Assembly: GCA_009995425.1 (NCBI GenBank)
Contig: JAACPN010000020.1
Location: 1-32,447 of the forward strand
From: Legionella sp.
Lineage (GTDB): Bacteria; Pseudomonadota; Gammaproteobacteria; Legionellales; Legionellaceae
Direction: 5' to 3'
DNA: 32,447 nucleotides
Numbering within the stretch: position 1 is the stretch's first letter; each line of letters begins with the position of its first letter. Below are positions 1 through 9,400 of the stretch, in pieces. Made by a program: the position numbers and the translations under genes. A model generated the notes under the pieces. That model was not told where the DNA came from. It worked only from the letters and a program-made list of their open reading frames with translations, and did no database searches.

Positions 1-951
1 ATTCGATGCACCCTGCCAATAAGCCTGTAGGCCTGAGGCATGAAAATAACACCTCGTTTTATCATGATCATTGGCTTGAAAAGACAGGCATGTGTAATTT
101 TTAGGTTGTTGTAGCAAGCTTTGTAAAACACCTCCTGTTGCTTCATCAAAAACCGTCATTTTGACCTTATGCTCTGCAAGCAGCATCGATAATTGTTCAG
201 ATGCTGTTTGTTCGGGTGGTGCAATAATATAAGCCGAAATCAAAGGCTCAATCACGCCACGTACCTCCGCCACACAACTTGGTTCACACCGCACTTTAAA
301 TAGTAAATAAGGTGTTTGCAAACAATAACCCATCTGACAGGTTATCCCCTCTAAAGCATGCTCCAATATTTCAGCTATTTGGCCCTCAGCAACACCAAAC
401 AAACGCCACGTTAAGATTGCTTTTTTGCTTGAATCAATGAGTTTTTTTAACAACGGTAAAGCATAGGTTTGAAACATCGGCATGCATTCGTTCGGTGGCC
501 CAGGTAATAAAATGAACAACTGCTTACCTTGACGATAAGCACATCCCATCGCCGTACCATGAGCATTAGGAAATAACGTTGCGCCGTCTGGAAACAATGC
601 TTGCTGACGATTGCCATCGTTCATAAGAAGCTTAGCGCGCGTAAGACGCGCTTCAACATGGCACAGCGCATCGGCATATTCAATCAGCGCTTGATTAAGA
701 TAACGTGCCAATGCAAAACGCGTTCTATCATCTGATGTAGGGCCTAGACCACCGGTGATGACCACCACCTGATGCTTGTTTCCTAAAAATTTAAGTGCCT
801 CAACAAGCTCGTGCTCTTTATCACCACACACCACATGCATGCCCATAGACATCCCCTCAGAACTCAACGCACGTGCGATGATCTGAGATGACGTATTTAA
901 TGTATCCCCGTGGGTTAATTCATCCCCTGTTGCAAGCAACCCGATGGTCAT
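1..951 (-). CDS. CinA-family protein (partial, C-terminus beyond the window)
   Basis: I translated this frame by hand; it stays open to base 1, giving 317 residues. The N-terminus (TIGLLATGDELTHGDT) and GGLGPTSDD at residues 67-75 are the MoaB/MogA-like nucleotide-binding fold of CinA/YfaY proteins. The C-terminal part corresponds to the PncC (NMN deamidase) domain, but where active enzymes have AESCTGG this one reads FDEATGG (268-274), so the catalytic Ser is Glu and the Cys is Ala. Deamidase activity is therefore unlikely; the N-terminal half may still act as a pyrophosphatase-like domain (inference). ATG at 951 has AAGGAG about 10 nt upstream, and that site overlaps the TAA stop of the Stealth gene 13 nt upstream, so the two are probably one operon. 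Family assignment is good; function is uncertain. Confidence 0.85.
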   Translation of the reverse strand, partial: MTIGLLATGDELTHGDTLNTSSQIIARALSSEGMSMGMHVVCGDKEHELVEALKFLGNKHQVVVITGGLGPTSDDRTRFALARYLNQALIEYADALCHVEARLTRAKLLMNDGNRQQALFPDGATLFPNAHGTAMGCAYRQGKQLFILLPGPPNECMPMFQTYALPLLKKLIDSSKKAILTWRLFGVAEGQIAEILEHALEGITCQMGYCLQTPYLLFKVRCEPSCVAEVRGVIEPLISAYIIAPPEQTASEQLSMLLAEHKVKMTVFDEATGGVLQSLLQQPKNYTCLSFQANDHDKTRCYFHASGLQAYWQGASN

Positions 952-964
952 GGCTAAACACTCC

Positions 965-1990
965 TTATGAGCTTATCTTGGGAATATGGTCATCTAACCA
1001 TGTCAATATAGCTTTCCGCACGTCAACATGCGCTTGATCTAAACTTTGTATACAAATAAAAGCAACACCCGGATCACGATGTGCATAAGCTAATTTAGCT
1101 TTAATTTTTGAGCATGTATGGTGCGTTGCATGCACACTCACAGCTTTTAAAGTTTGATGGAGAATCAACTGTTTATTTTTAAACCCTAGATGATAAACCA
1201 ATGAAATACTCCAAAACTGTTCCAAAGCGCGTATTGGATAATTTAGATTTTGAACCAAGAGCTCGGGATGGTCCTCAAAAAAATCAACAAACACCTGTTT
1301 AACCAGCGGAAATGGTACGTGAGGCAGATGTAAAAATTTACGCGTGTAACCAGCAAGCTTCGCGCTATTTTCTTGATACTGACGATGAGGCGCGATAGGC
1401 TTTGATGACAAAATACGAGGCAACCTACGTGTAAAAAATTGCTTCCATTTATGCGCATACTGTGTTTTCCACACAGCACGCACAACAGGCTTACCCTTTT
1501 GAAAAAAATCGGTGGGCTTCACAAAACGCACCAAAGCACAATCATCGTTTAAATAAATAAAATGCTCCGAAAGCCCCGGAATGCGCCACAGCATGGACTC
1601 AATACTTAAGCTATTAAACGATGGCAAATATTGCTCAAAACCCTGAAAGATGTCACGGTGATCAATCATCTTTATACGATGTTCATACGAAGTGCCTTGC
1701 ATGGCTTTGATGACTGACGGCGTTTGACCGTCGGTTACAACATAAATGGTACGCAACCAAGGGGCAAAATAAAGTAACGAACGCAAGCAATAATTAATTT
1801 CACCGGAAGAATCAAAGCGCGTTGGAGCCGCAGCATCATCAACCGTATTATTTTGATCTAATTTTAAATAAGATTTTAGATAGGTTTGACGTTTTTTTCG
1901 ATGTATAAAGTCTGATCCGTCTACCCAGGTTACAACTGCATCAACAACCACCAAGGCGTTCCTCACGTTATTATGACAACAACGCTTCAA
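965..1990 (-). CDS. Stealth-family sugar-phosphate (hexose-1-phosphoryl) transferase
   Basis: The protein carries the conserved blocks of the Stealth family, which includes bacterial capsule hexose-1-phosphate transferases and is related to the animal GlcNAc-1-phosphotransferase. Block CR1 is DAVVTWVDGSD (17-27). CR2 includes INYCLRSLLYFAPWLRTIYVV (65-85), TDGQTP and LNDD (147-150). CR3 is HLPHVPFPLVK (221-231). A CR4-like remnant is FICIQSLD (311-318), where the usual ND is less clear. At 341 residues it is a compact cytoplasmic enzyme with no signal peptide or membrane segment. It probably adds a phosphosugar to a surface polysaccharide, but the acceptor cannot be read. The longest frame begins with TTG at 1990. 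A TTG about 12 codons further in, preceded by GAGGA, would begin just before CR1 and is a plausible alternative. cinA follows 13 nt downstream. Confidence 0.85.
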   Translation of the reverse strand: MKRCCHNNVRNALVVVDAVVTWVDGSDFIHRKKRQTYLKSYLKLDQNNTVDDAAAPTRFDSSGEINYCLRSLLYFAPWLRTIYVVTDGQTPSVIKAMQGTSYEHRIKMIDHRDIFQGFEQYLPSFNSLSIESMLWRIPGLSEHFIYLNDDCALVRFVKPTDFFQKGKPVVRAVWKTQYAHKWKQFFTRRLPRILSSKPIAPHRQYQENSAKLAGYTRKFLHLPHVPFPLVKQVFVDFFEDHPELLVQNLNYPIRALEQFWSISLVYHLGFKNKQLILHQTLKAVSVHATHHTCSKIKAKLAYAHRDPGVAFICIQSLDQAHVDVRKAILTWLDDHIPKISS

Positions 1991-2037
1991 AAGAAACTGC
2001 TGCCTTGGCTAGTGTACACCAAAACAGCAATAAAAGT

Positions 2038-2271
2038 TTATTCTTGAGTCGTCGCATCTTCCATCGCATCAGAAGATGGTTCTACTGGCGCCATATTCAT
2101 ACCCTCGTCCGAAGATGTAGACGTAGATGCTGCAGGAGCGACCATTTGTTCCTGTGTTTGAGACTGCATATCATCGGCCTGAGCTTCCGGTTTTGGGGCT
2201 TTATTATCACCACATGCACTGATCATGAGTGCCATCATGCCTGTGGCAGCTATCATCGCGAAACGTTTCAT
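2038..2271 (-). CDS. small predicted lipoprotein
   Basis: This 77-residue protein starts MKRFAMIAATGMMALMISAC, a lipoprotein signal peptide with an ISAC lipobox. The rest is low-complexity, rich in Asp, Glu, Ala, Ser, Thr, Pro and Met, with no recognisable fold. The frame opens further upstream at a GTG, but ATG at 2271 is preferred because GGAG lies 6 nt before it and the signal peptide then has normal length. No Asp follows the lipid-attachment Cys (Gly is at +2), which by the usual Lol rule favours the outer membrane; lolA lies about 8 kb away in the same window. The Stealth gene lies 47 nt downstream on the same strand and might be co-transcribed. Function unknown. Confidence 0.75.
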   Translation of the reverse strand: MKRFAMIAATGMMALMISACGDNKAPKPEAQADDMQSQTQEQMVAPAASTSTSSDEGMNMAPVEPSSDAMEDATTQE

Positions 2272-2379
2272 TCTCTTCTCCATGTTATTAAATAAACAAC
2301 TCACTCAATTAGTCTAGCAAAATCTCAGGCGAAAGAAAGCTATCCAGACAAGGTGATAGCATAGTTTATACGATCCCGT

Positions 2380-2385
2380 TATAAT
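2380..2385 (+). promoter_or_regulatory. putative -10 box for the APC transporter gene
   Basis: A perfect TATAAT lies 33 nt before the GTG start at 2419, in the divergent region between the lipoprotein and transporter genes. No good -35 hexamer is present at 16-18 nt spacing, so the promoter may be weak or activator-dependent. Confidence 0.4.
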
Positions 2386-2418
2386 GAACAGCTTTTTAAC
2401 ATCATAGGTTTTTCTCTC

Positions 2419-3819
2419 GTGAAAGCATGGTCGTCCGAAAATATTTCCACCTTTGCACTGATATTGCTTATCACGGGCGCCATCGACAGTATCCGTAATT
2501 TACCTGCAGCAGCCTTGTTTGGCTCGACGCTTATTTTCTTTTTCTTACTGGGCGCTCTTATCTTTTTAATTCCTATCGCATTGATTTCAGCAGAACTGGC
2601 CTCTACATGGCCAGAAGAAGAAGGAGGTGTGTACAGCTGGGTAAAGCATGCCTTCGGTGACGCCATGGCTTTTTTTACCATATGGCTCCAGTGGATCAAT
2701 ACGTTAGTTTGGTATCCAACCATATTATCGTTCATTGCGGGTACGCTTGCTTATTTAATCAATCCAGCGCTTGCGCACAACAAGATTTATCTTATATCTG
2801 TTATTCTTACTGTTTTTTGGTCGCTCACGCTTTTAGGATTAAACGGCTTGCGAGCCTCGGCTGCTTTTGCAAGCTTTTGTGCCGTGGTCGGTATGATTGT
2901 TCCCATGGGCATGATGATTATACTTGCGATTATTTGGTTATGCGAAGGCCATCCTATTGCGATTGATTTGAGCCCAAACCACCTGATTCCTCATTGGAGC
3001 GATACGCACTCGTGGGGATCACTTACAGCAATAGTAACATCCTTTCTTGGTATGGAGCTTGCCGCTGTTCATGTGCGTAACGTCAAAGACCCACAAAAAA
3101 ACTTTCCTCGCGCCATGCTCTTTTCTGTTATTTTAATTTTAACAACCATGATTTTAGGATCACTCGCCATCGCTTTTGTTCTTCCGCAAGAAAAGATTAG
3201 TTTGGTCCAAGGCGTGATGCAGGCCTTCACTAATTTTTTTGACGCTTATCATCTGACACCCATGATGCCCGTGATCATCATCATGCTTCTTTTAGGCAGC
3301 TTAGGCGGTATGGTGAATTGGATCATATCGCCCGCCAAAGGCTTGCTACTTGCTGCTGATCAAGGCTTCTTACCGCCCTGGCTTTACCGTCTTAATAAAC
3401 ACGGTATTGCGTCACGCGTTTTGCTGCTGCAAGCCACGCTGGTCAGCGTGCTATGCGGTGGCTTCTTTTTATTGCCGTCGATTAATTCGATTTATTGGTT
3501 ATTTACCGCACTCAGTACCGAGCTTTACTTAGTCATGTATCTCTTCTTATTTATTGCGGCCATTCGTTTAAAACAAACCTACGCAAATCGCCCAAGACAC
3601 TTTACCGTTCCTGGTCGTCATATTGGGTATTACGCAACCTGTGCATTGGGGCTGGTGGGTTGCTTGATCAGTTTAGTTGTCGGATTTTTTCCACCTGAAG
3701 AAAGCCTGGAAATGGGGAGCACACTTCAGTTTCGCCTCATATTTATCGGCGGAATTATCCTCATGATGCTACCCGCTGGGCTATTATATTTTTATCGACA
3801 AAAACGCTTCTCTAAATAA
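2419..3819 (+). CDS. APC-superfamily amino-acid transporter (GadC-like antiporter group)
   Basis: The protein is 466 residues with about 12 hydrophobic segments. Near the N-terminus AELASTWPEEEGGVYSW (58-74) matches the signature of the glutamate/GABA antiporter (GadC/YjeM-like) branch of the APC superfamily, and the length fits that group. It would exchange or import amino acids across the inner membrane; substrate cannot be read from sequence. Intracellular Legionellales rely heavily on host amino acids, so nutrient uptake is a reasonable guess. GTG at 2419 is the start used here; there is no clear Shine-Dalgarno. The end of the gene overlaps the end of convergent mpl by 28 nt, with no terminator between them. 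Confidence 0.85.
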   Translation: MKAWSSENISTFALILLITGAIDSIRNLPAAALFGSTLIFFFLLGALIFLIPIALISAELASTWPEEEGGVYSWVKHAFGDAMAFFTIWLQWINTLVWYPTILSFIAGTLAYLINPALAHNKIYLISVILTVFWSLTLLGLNGLRASAAFASFCAVVGMIVPMGMMIILAIIWLCEGHPIAIDLSPNHLIPHWSDTHSWGSLTAIVTSFLGMELAAVHVRNVKDPQKNFPRAMLFSVILILTTMILGSLAIAFVLPQEKISLVQGVMQAFTNFFDAYHLTPMMPVIIIMLLLGSLGGMVNWIISPAKGLLLAADQGFLPPWLYRLNKHGIASRVLLLQATLVSVLCGGFFLLPSINSIYWLFTALSTELYLVMYLFLFIAAIRLKQTYANRPRHFTVPGRHIGYYATCALGLVGCLISLVVGFFPPEESLEMGSTLQFRLIFIGGIILMMLPAGLLYFYRQKRFSK

Positions 3820-5156
3820 GCTTGCAGGCCTTGATGCACGGCTTCGAGGCTTCGGTTACTCATCACCAAAATAACATCACCGGCTTGCGCCTCATCGCCC
3901 ACAGCATGCACGAGTGCCTCAATCGAGTTAAATACACACCAAGCTTCAGGATAAGGCATCGGTGGGTTTTCTGAGCCATTTTTTTCCCGATTTAACACAT
4001 AGACCCGATCGGCATATCGTAGCGACTCCACGGGCCGCGCACCGTGCACGCCTGTGCGCATACTGTATGACGCAAACTCTATAATGGCTAAAACACGTGC
4101 ATGTTTATCACGTAACTTAATGGCTTCCACGGTTTTTTGCATAGCGGTTGGATGATGTGCGAAGTCATCGTAGATCTTTATTTGATGAGCATTCATCCGT
4201 ACTTCCAACCGACGCTTCACAGGCGAAAATTGCTCTAACGCACGCGCAGCAACTTCTGGATGAACACCGGCGTATACACTGGCGGCTAATGCAGCTAAAG
4301 CATTTTCAATATTAAATTGCCCCATAAGCCCCCAATGAATATCAGCCACAGGCTCGTCATGATGAAATACTCGAAAGTGCTCACCTGATGTACCTAATAA
4401 TTCAGCGCGCCACACAGCGCTTCCTGAACAGGCCATCGTGGATGTATGACTATACGTACCTCTCGCCATAACCGCATTTAATGCCTCATCATCACGGGGA
4501 TAAAACACTTCACCTGTTGATGGGATTGTTTTTAGAAAATAATGCACTTGCTGCTGAATCGCAGCTAAATCTGAATAAATATCAGCATGATCAAATTCAA
4601 GATTATTAATAATTGCACATCGGGGACGATAATGCATAAATTTAGGGCGTTTATCAAAAAACGCACTATCATATTCATCTGCTTCAATCACAAACCACCG
4701 CCCCTTACCTAAGCGTGCGCTTGTCTCAAAATTCGTAGCAACACCTCCGATTAAGAAACCTGGCTCTAAATTGGCCTGCTCTAGAATAAAAGCAAGCATC
4801 GAGGTCACCGTTGTTTTACCATGCGTTCCCGCAACAGCAATCACTTGATAATTTGATAAAATATTTTTCGCAAGCCATTCTGGACCTGATATATACGGTT
4901 TACCTGCATCCAGGACCGCCTCCATCACAGGCATACCCCGCCTTACAGCATTCCCAACGATCACGCAATCAGCGCTTAAAGCATCGGCTGTATCATCATA
5001 ACCTTCGGTCCAGGCAATCTGCTTGGCCTCCAAAAGTGCACTGACTGGAGGGTAACAATTCGCATCGCTACCGGTTACTTTAAACCCTGCTTCACGCGCC
5101 AGCAAAGCCAACGCGCTCATGAACGTCCCGCCAATTCCTAAGACATGCAGATGCAT
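3792..5156 (-). CDS. mpl: UDP-N-acetylmuramate:L-alanyl-gamma-D-glutamyl-meso-diaminopimelate ligase
   Basis: Mpl is a cytoplasmic Mur-type ligase that reattaches recycled murein tripeptide to UDP-MurNAc using ATP. The start HLHVLGIGGTFMSALALLAR, the P-loop AGTHGKTT (109-116), EADEYDSAFFDKR (158-170), NNLEFDHADI and the downstream YDDFAHHPTA follow E. coli Mpl closely, and 454 residues is the normal length. The frame opens at TTG 5171, but ATG at 5156 is chosen: it aligns with the E. coli N-terminus and GGAG lies 9 nt upstream. ATG at 5162 is the alternative. Near the C-terminus the usual SNGGFGGIH loop reads SNRSLEAVH, which may affect the C-terminal domain loop. It follows the OTU-like gene by 26 nt and is probably last in the ftsK operon. 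Confidence 0.97.
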   Translation of the reverse strand: MHLHVLGIGGTFMSALALLAREAGFKVTGSDANCYPPVSALLEAKQIAWTEGYDDTADALSADCVIVGNAVRRGMPVMEAVLDAGKPYISGPEWLAKNILSNYQVIAVAGTHGKTTVTSMLAFILEQANLEPGFLIGGVATNFETSARLGKGRWFVIEADEYDSAFFDKRPKFMHYRPRCAIINNLEFDHADIYSDLAAIQQQVHYFLKTIPSTGEVFYPRDDEALNAVMARGTYSHTSTMACSGSAVWRAELLGTSGEHFRVFHHDEPVADIHWGLMGQFNIENALAALAASVYAGVHPEVAARALEQFSPVKRRLEVRMNAHQIKIYDDFAHHPTAMQKTVEAIKLRDKHARVLAIIEFASYSMRTGVHGARPVESLRYADRVYVLNREKNGSENPPMPYPEAWCVFNSIEALVHAVGDEAQAGDVILVMSNRSLEAVHQGLQAYLEKRFCR

Positions 5157-5182
5157 GAGCATGCTCTCCAATTAAAATTTAT

Positions 5183-6385
5183 TTATATATTATAGGATAT
5201 AGATGAATGCATAGGATGTAATTCTTGAAATATATTTGTCGCTAAATCCTCAACTGCAGCTTTTTTATCAAGATTATAAAGCAGATTAAACTCGCGGTAG
5301 AGCGGACTGTTATTATAAAGCTCAACAATACACCGCTCTCTGGTGCGTGATTCATCTTGATTAGCATGCATGCTTTGATAAATTTTTAACGCGATGATGC
5401 CTTCTTTCATTAATTGCTGCTCCATATATTCAGCAACAAGGCGACGTAATGACTGTTGACATGTATCCCAAGCCGCATGAAGCCTAACATCTTCCCACGG
5501 AGAGCATGCTTTCCCAAGACTAAAAAAAGCCGTAGCCCGCCCACGCTCTTTCATCACAGGGTCGAGCTCCCGCCACTGTTTAAATAAAGCGGATTGTTTC
5601 ATTTCTTTGGCTGAAGAAACATCATGACACATGTATTTAGCCAGCCCGAGAGAGAAAGCATAAAACAAACAATCTCCCCCACCAGGATTATTCAAATATG
5701 TACGCTGCTCTAACTCACCAACCACAGGCTCTGTGCCTAACATCGTGGTCCAGTGCGTACCTCCGTGATTGATGAGTTGGATATAATTCGAGCCTCGTAA
5801 TTGATTACGATCTGTTTTGCCTGGGTTAAAATGAGCAACATGGCCAAAAGCATCAACGCGTACACGTCCAGATACTTTGACAACACGATAGGGTATATCA
5901 AATAAACGAGACAAATAATGAACATGAAGCTCGGTACCCCAATGATGTCGTGTTCGAATACGATGAACCCCTGTAATCAACGATGAATGTGGATTAATCG
6001 CCACGTGTGTTTGCATTTGCGCCAAAAGTTCAGGCGCGACCCCATACAGTAACGTTAAATATCGTTCTAAAGAATCAACATCAAGCGTGGGCGTAGGTGA
6101 ACCGACAGGTGATGGAGGATAAATCGAGTCCTTGGAGTCAGAAGCGAAAAGATGTTGAGTGTGCACCTGTGATGATGTACGCGCTCCGAAAAAGCGCGCG
6201 GCTGAGTACATCATGCCCGAAAACGAAAGCGTCACACCCAACGCAATGCCCCATGGCCCCGCACACAGCAATAATAGACTCAAACCAAGCACACCACCAG
6301 CAATACCCGGTATCACCCAATGATTCATCACCTGCAAAAAAAACATGGGTGAAATGCTATCCGTTGTTTTTTGAGTACCTGTCAT
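5183..6385 (-). CDS. membrane-anchored OTU-like cysteine protease, apparently permuted (candidate effector deubiquitinase)
   Basis: The protein has 400 residues. Two adjacent hydrophobic hairpin segments lie at about 22-42 and 44-66, then a Ser/Pro-rich linker to about 100. GGGDCLFYAFSLGLAK (235-250) closely resembles the catalytic-Cys motif of OTU deubiquitinases (usually G-D/N-C-L-F), giving Cys239. The other OTU landmarks occur before it: WGTELHVHYLSRLFDIPYRVV (149-169) resembles the WG-x-E-L-x-x-L-S segment, and INHGGTHWTTML (205-216) resembles the catalytic-His strand, giving His211. In ordinary OTUs the order is Cys, WG-EL, His; here the Cys block comes last, so the fold would be circularly permuted. 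The C-terminal 150 residues are helical and unassigned. ATG 6385 has GGGAG upstream. It lies 31 nt after yhdP and 26 nt before mpl. OTU-like is fairly secure; activity and translocation are inferred. Confidence 0.7.
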   Translation of the reverse strand: MTGTQKTTDSISPMFFLQVMNHWVIPGIAGGVLGLSLLLLCAGPWGIALGVTLSFSGMMYSAARFFGARTSSQVHTQHLFASDSKDSIYPPSPVGSPTPTLDVDSLERYLTLLYGVAPELLAQMQTHVAINPHSSLITGVHRIRTRHHWGTELHVHYLSRLFDIPYRVVKVSGRVRVDAFGHVAHFNPGKTDRNQLRGSNYIQLINHGGTHWTTMLGTEPVVGELEQRTYLNNPGGGDCLFYAFSLGLAKYMCHDVSSAKEMKQSALFKQWRELDPVMKERGRATAFFSLGKACSPWEDVRLHAAWDTCQQSLRRLVAEYMEQQLMKEGIIALKIYQSMHANQDESRTRERCIVELYNNSPLYREFNLLYNLDKKAAVEDLATNIFQELHPMHSSISYNI

Positions 6386-6416
6386 GCCTAGGCTCCCTGC
6401 CCCAATTTACTCCAAT

Positions 6417-9400
6417 CTACCCTAATCTTCCTTTAATGTTCATTGCATCATCTTTGAGGCCACTCGGTTTTTTATAAATCTGCACTTGCTGAACCACAGG
6501 CAGAAGCCATGGACCTGAAACTTCATACGTATAACCACTAATTTTTTCCATGCCTTGATTAATTAATTTGCTCGCTACCCACGTTGCAATACCCGCGACA
6601 GGCCCTCCAGCTATGGTTGCTACAACGGGTAAGCTCGCCGTAATATGAGGTGATATATGTAACGACATATCATAAAGCTGTTTATCTAAGTTCAGTGAAC
6701 CCTTCATCGTTGCACGTGCAACAGGACCATCAATCGCACTGTCTTCTGTATCCATAATTCCATGGGCCAGCACAAAATTTCCTTCAAATTTATCAAAACT
6801 ATAACCTGATTTTGATAAATCACTAAAATCTAATTTCAGACGCCTAGGAATGGTCTGCAAACTCAAAATACTTAAAAGCTTTCCAAGCCCCATTTTTTTT
6901 TCTGTTTCAGGACTTAAATGCGTAATGCGGCCATCTTTAAAAACAATATGCAGATTGCCGGTGATTGCTTTCAACGAAAAATCTTGAGGTGAGCCATCCC
7001 ATCGCCCCGTCAACTGTAAATCACCACTTTTTGCTTCAACCACAGGTGATATATCCCAATAATTCAACGCTTTTTCTAAATCATAAATTTTTAAACGGGC
7101 ATCAAGTAATGTCTGCGGTTTAGAATCAGCTTGCCAGCCGCCAGAAAATGCTAATTGATAACTTTCGGTACTTAACTCACCGGAATCGAGTCGCCAAACA
7201 TTGCCCTCGAGAGGCTTTCCTTTGATGGTTAATTGCCCTGCATTAACATCCCCCACCCATAACTCACCTAGGGTTAGATCAAGCGTTGGAATATGATTGG
7301 GTTGTAATTTATGTTCATGTGATCCAGACGATGGCATAACCCAACGCGAGACATAACCACGTAAACTATCCATGTTTACATCATAGGTTAAGTTTGCCGA
7401 CACACTATCTTCGTTCATGGCGATAGACCATGCACGGTCTGATGCTCGATGAGCATCCAGCTTCACGTTTGTATAATGCTGATTGAGTACATTTGCCTCA
7501 TGGACATGTAAAGCAATCGATTGAAATGAATCAAACGCATGTGTCGAACGTGTTTTTTTTGTCTCATCACATAATGTTGTACGTACTTTCTGCCAAGGCT
7601 CCCAATCCAAGCGCTCGAAATCTCCACGAAGCATCACCCCCGGCTTTTTACTTAAGACCGCTTGTTTACCCCCCAAAACAACTTCGCCTCGTGCTAAAGC
7701 AAACGGCTCGGAACCACCATCGAACCATAGATCAGCACTTAATTGCCGCGCATAGTCAACGGTTAAACGAGCACCCCGTGTAAGATTAAAATACGTGCCA
7801 AGCTTCAGTGGTGCTAGATCATCACGACGTTTCCCATAGGGCGCGGGTATGGCAATATCTAAGCCTTCCAAAGACGAATTCATGGTGAACTTATCCAAAT
7901 CATCGGGATCATCCGTCATCATGATCTGACTTTTATAAGCAACGCGTCCTTGCATTAACGCAAGCACAGGCATGGCTAATTCTTTTTGAAGACCACTGAC
8001 GGAAAGGTGTCCATCCATATCGATCGCTAAGCCACGCTCTTGATGAGGGCCAGCAATGGTATGAAGATCTAGAACCATGGGTTCATTAAAAAGTTGTGCC
8101 GACAAATGGCTTGGCAATATACCGTGTTCATTGAAAGGCAACGTACCTGTTAAATGATGCAACCCCATCGTTTGAGAAAGATCTTTTACAAAAAGATCGT
8201 TATCTTGAAAATCAACACGCCCTTGTACTTTGAGAGCTTGAGAACCCGGATAAAATGGAAAATCCAAAGCCAGATTTAATAACGCTGGACGCTTAATCAT
8301 TAAGCTATCCAGTTTAGCTAAGCGTTCGTGCAAAGGTGACGCTGCAATATACCCCAGCATATCTTCACAAGGCGCCAAAGCTTCAGAACGCGCAAATAAA
8401 ACTTCACGCCCAAGGCCTAGATCGGTCACACGAAGGCTTGCATGCTTTAACGGAACCCCTTGAAACATGGCTTGCGAAACTTCGGCCGCTAACGTTCGCT
8501 TATCTAAGTGCAATGTCGCACTCACATCGCGTGTTAAAGGCCAACTTGGATTAAACCGTACATCAACACCGCTTAACGAACCCGTCATCAAAAAATCACC
8601 CGGGCCTTCATCAAATGGAAAAGCTTTTAATGGCCCTTGGACGTACACACGGCCTGATGCTTGATCAACACGCGTGATATCATGCTGAAGCCATGCGTAT
8701 AATTTAGGTCGAATACGCGCTTCAGGCAGGTAAGGTAACCAAAATGTTGCATCATGTAACGCAAACGACACATCGCCTTGCAGCGCTCCGGGTGAATCAA
8801 GAGATACATCATCCAACACACCCCGTGCACTAAACACGCCGTTAGGATGCTGAAGAACCGCACGCTCGAAACTTACCCGCCAACCATGACTGAGTGCTTT
8901 CCATACCACCGTCGCATTCACTAAATCAAACACAAGGGGCGTTTTATTTTTTACGGAAAGTTTAACCGCTTCACTATCGAGCGCCAAGCGCCCTTCTTTC
9001 GGCTCCCATGCCAACGCTCCTGACAAGTGATTCACGGCTGGAATTTTACCGTGCTCACGCCAAGCAAGATGCGAAAAACGCGATAAAACATAATCAAGCT
9101 TCCCATTCTGAAAACCTAATTGTGTATGATGCAATTGCCCTTGTGGCTGCATGGCAAGCAACGGCTGTATTGCTTCCGGCCCATGCTGTAATAACCCACG
9201 TGTGGGCTCAAGCAAAATGGTTTTAATAAACATACGATAACGCTGTTCTTCAGCTTTATAATCCAACGTCATCGCATTTTCAGGCCAAGTGGTGTTACCG
9301 GCTTTCAATCGAACATGATCGGCACGCCATCGCCAGCCATCAGAAGATGCCTCCCAAACCATATTTGCACTCAAACGATCAATTTTTTGGGTATATTTTT

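Noticed and set aside
2005..2295. 96-codon plus-strand frame opposite the small lipoprotein
   Set aside because: It is Arg/His/Cys-rich with no domain, and the opposite strand has a clear signal peptide and lipobox with a good ribosome binding site.
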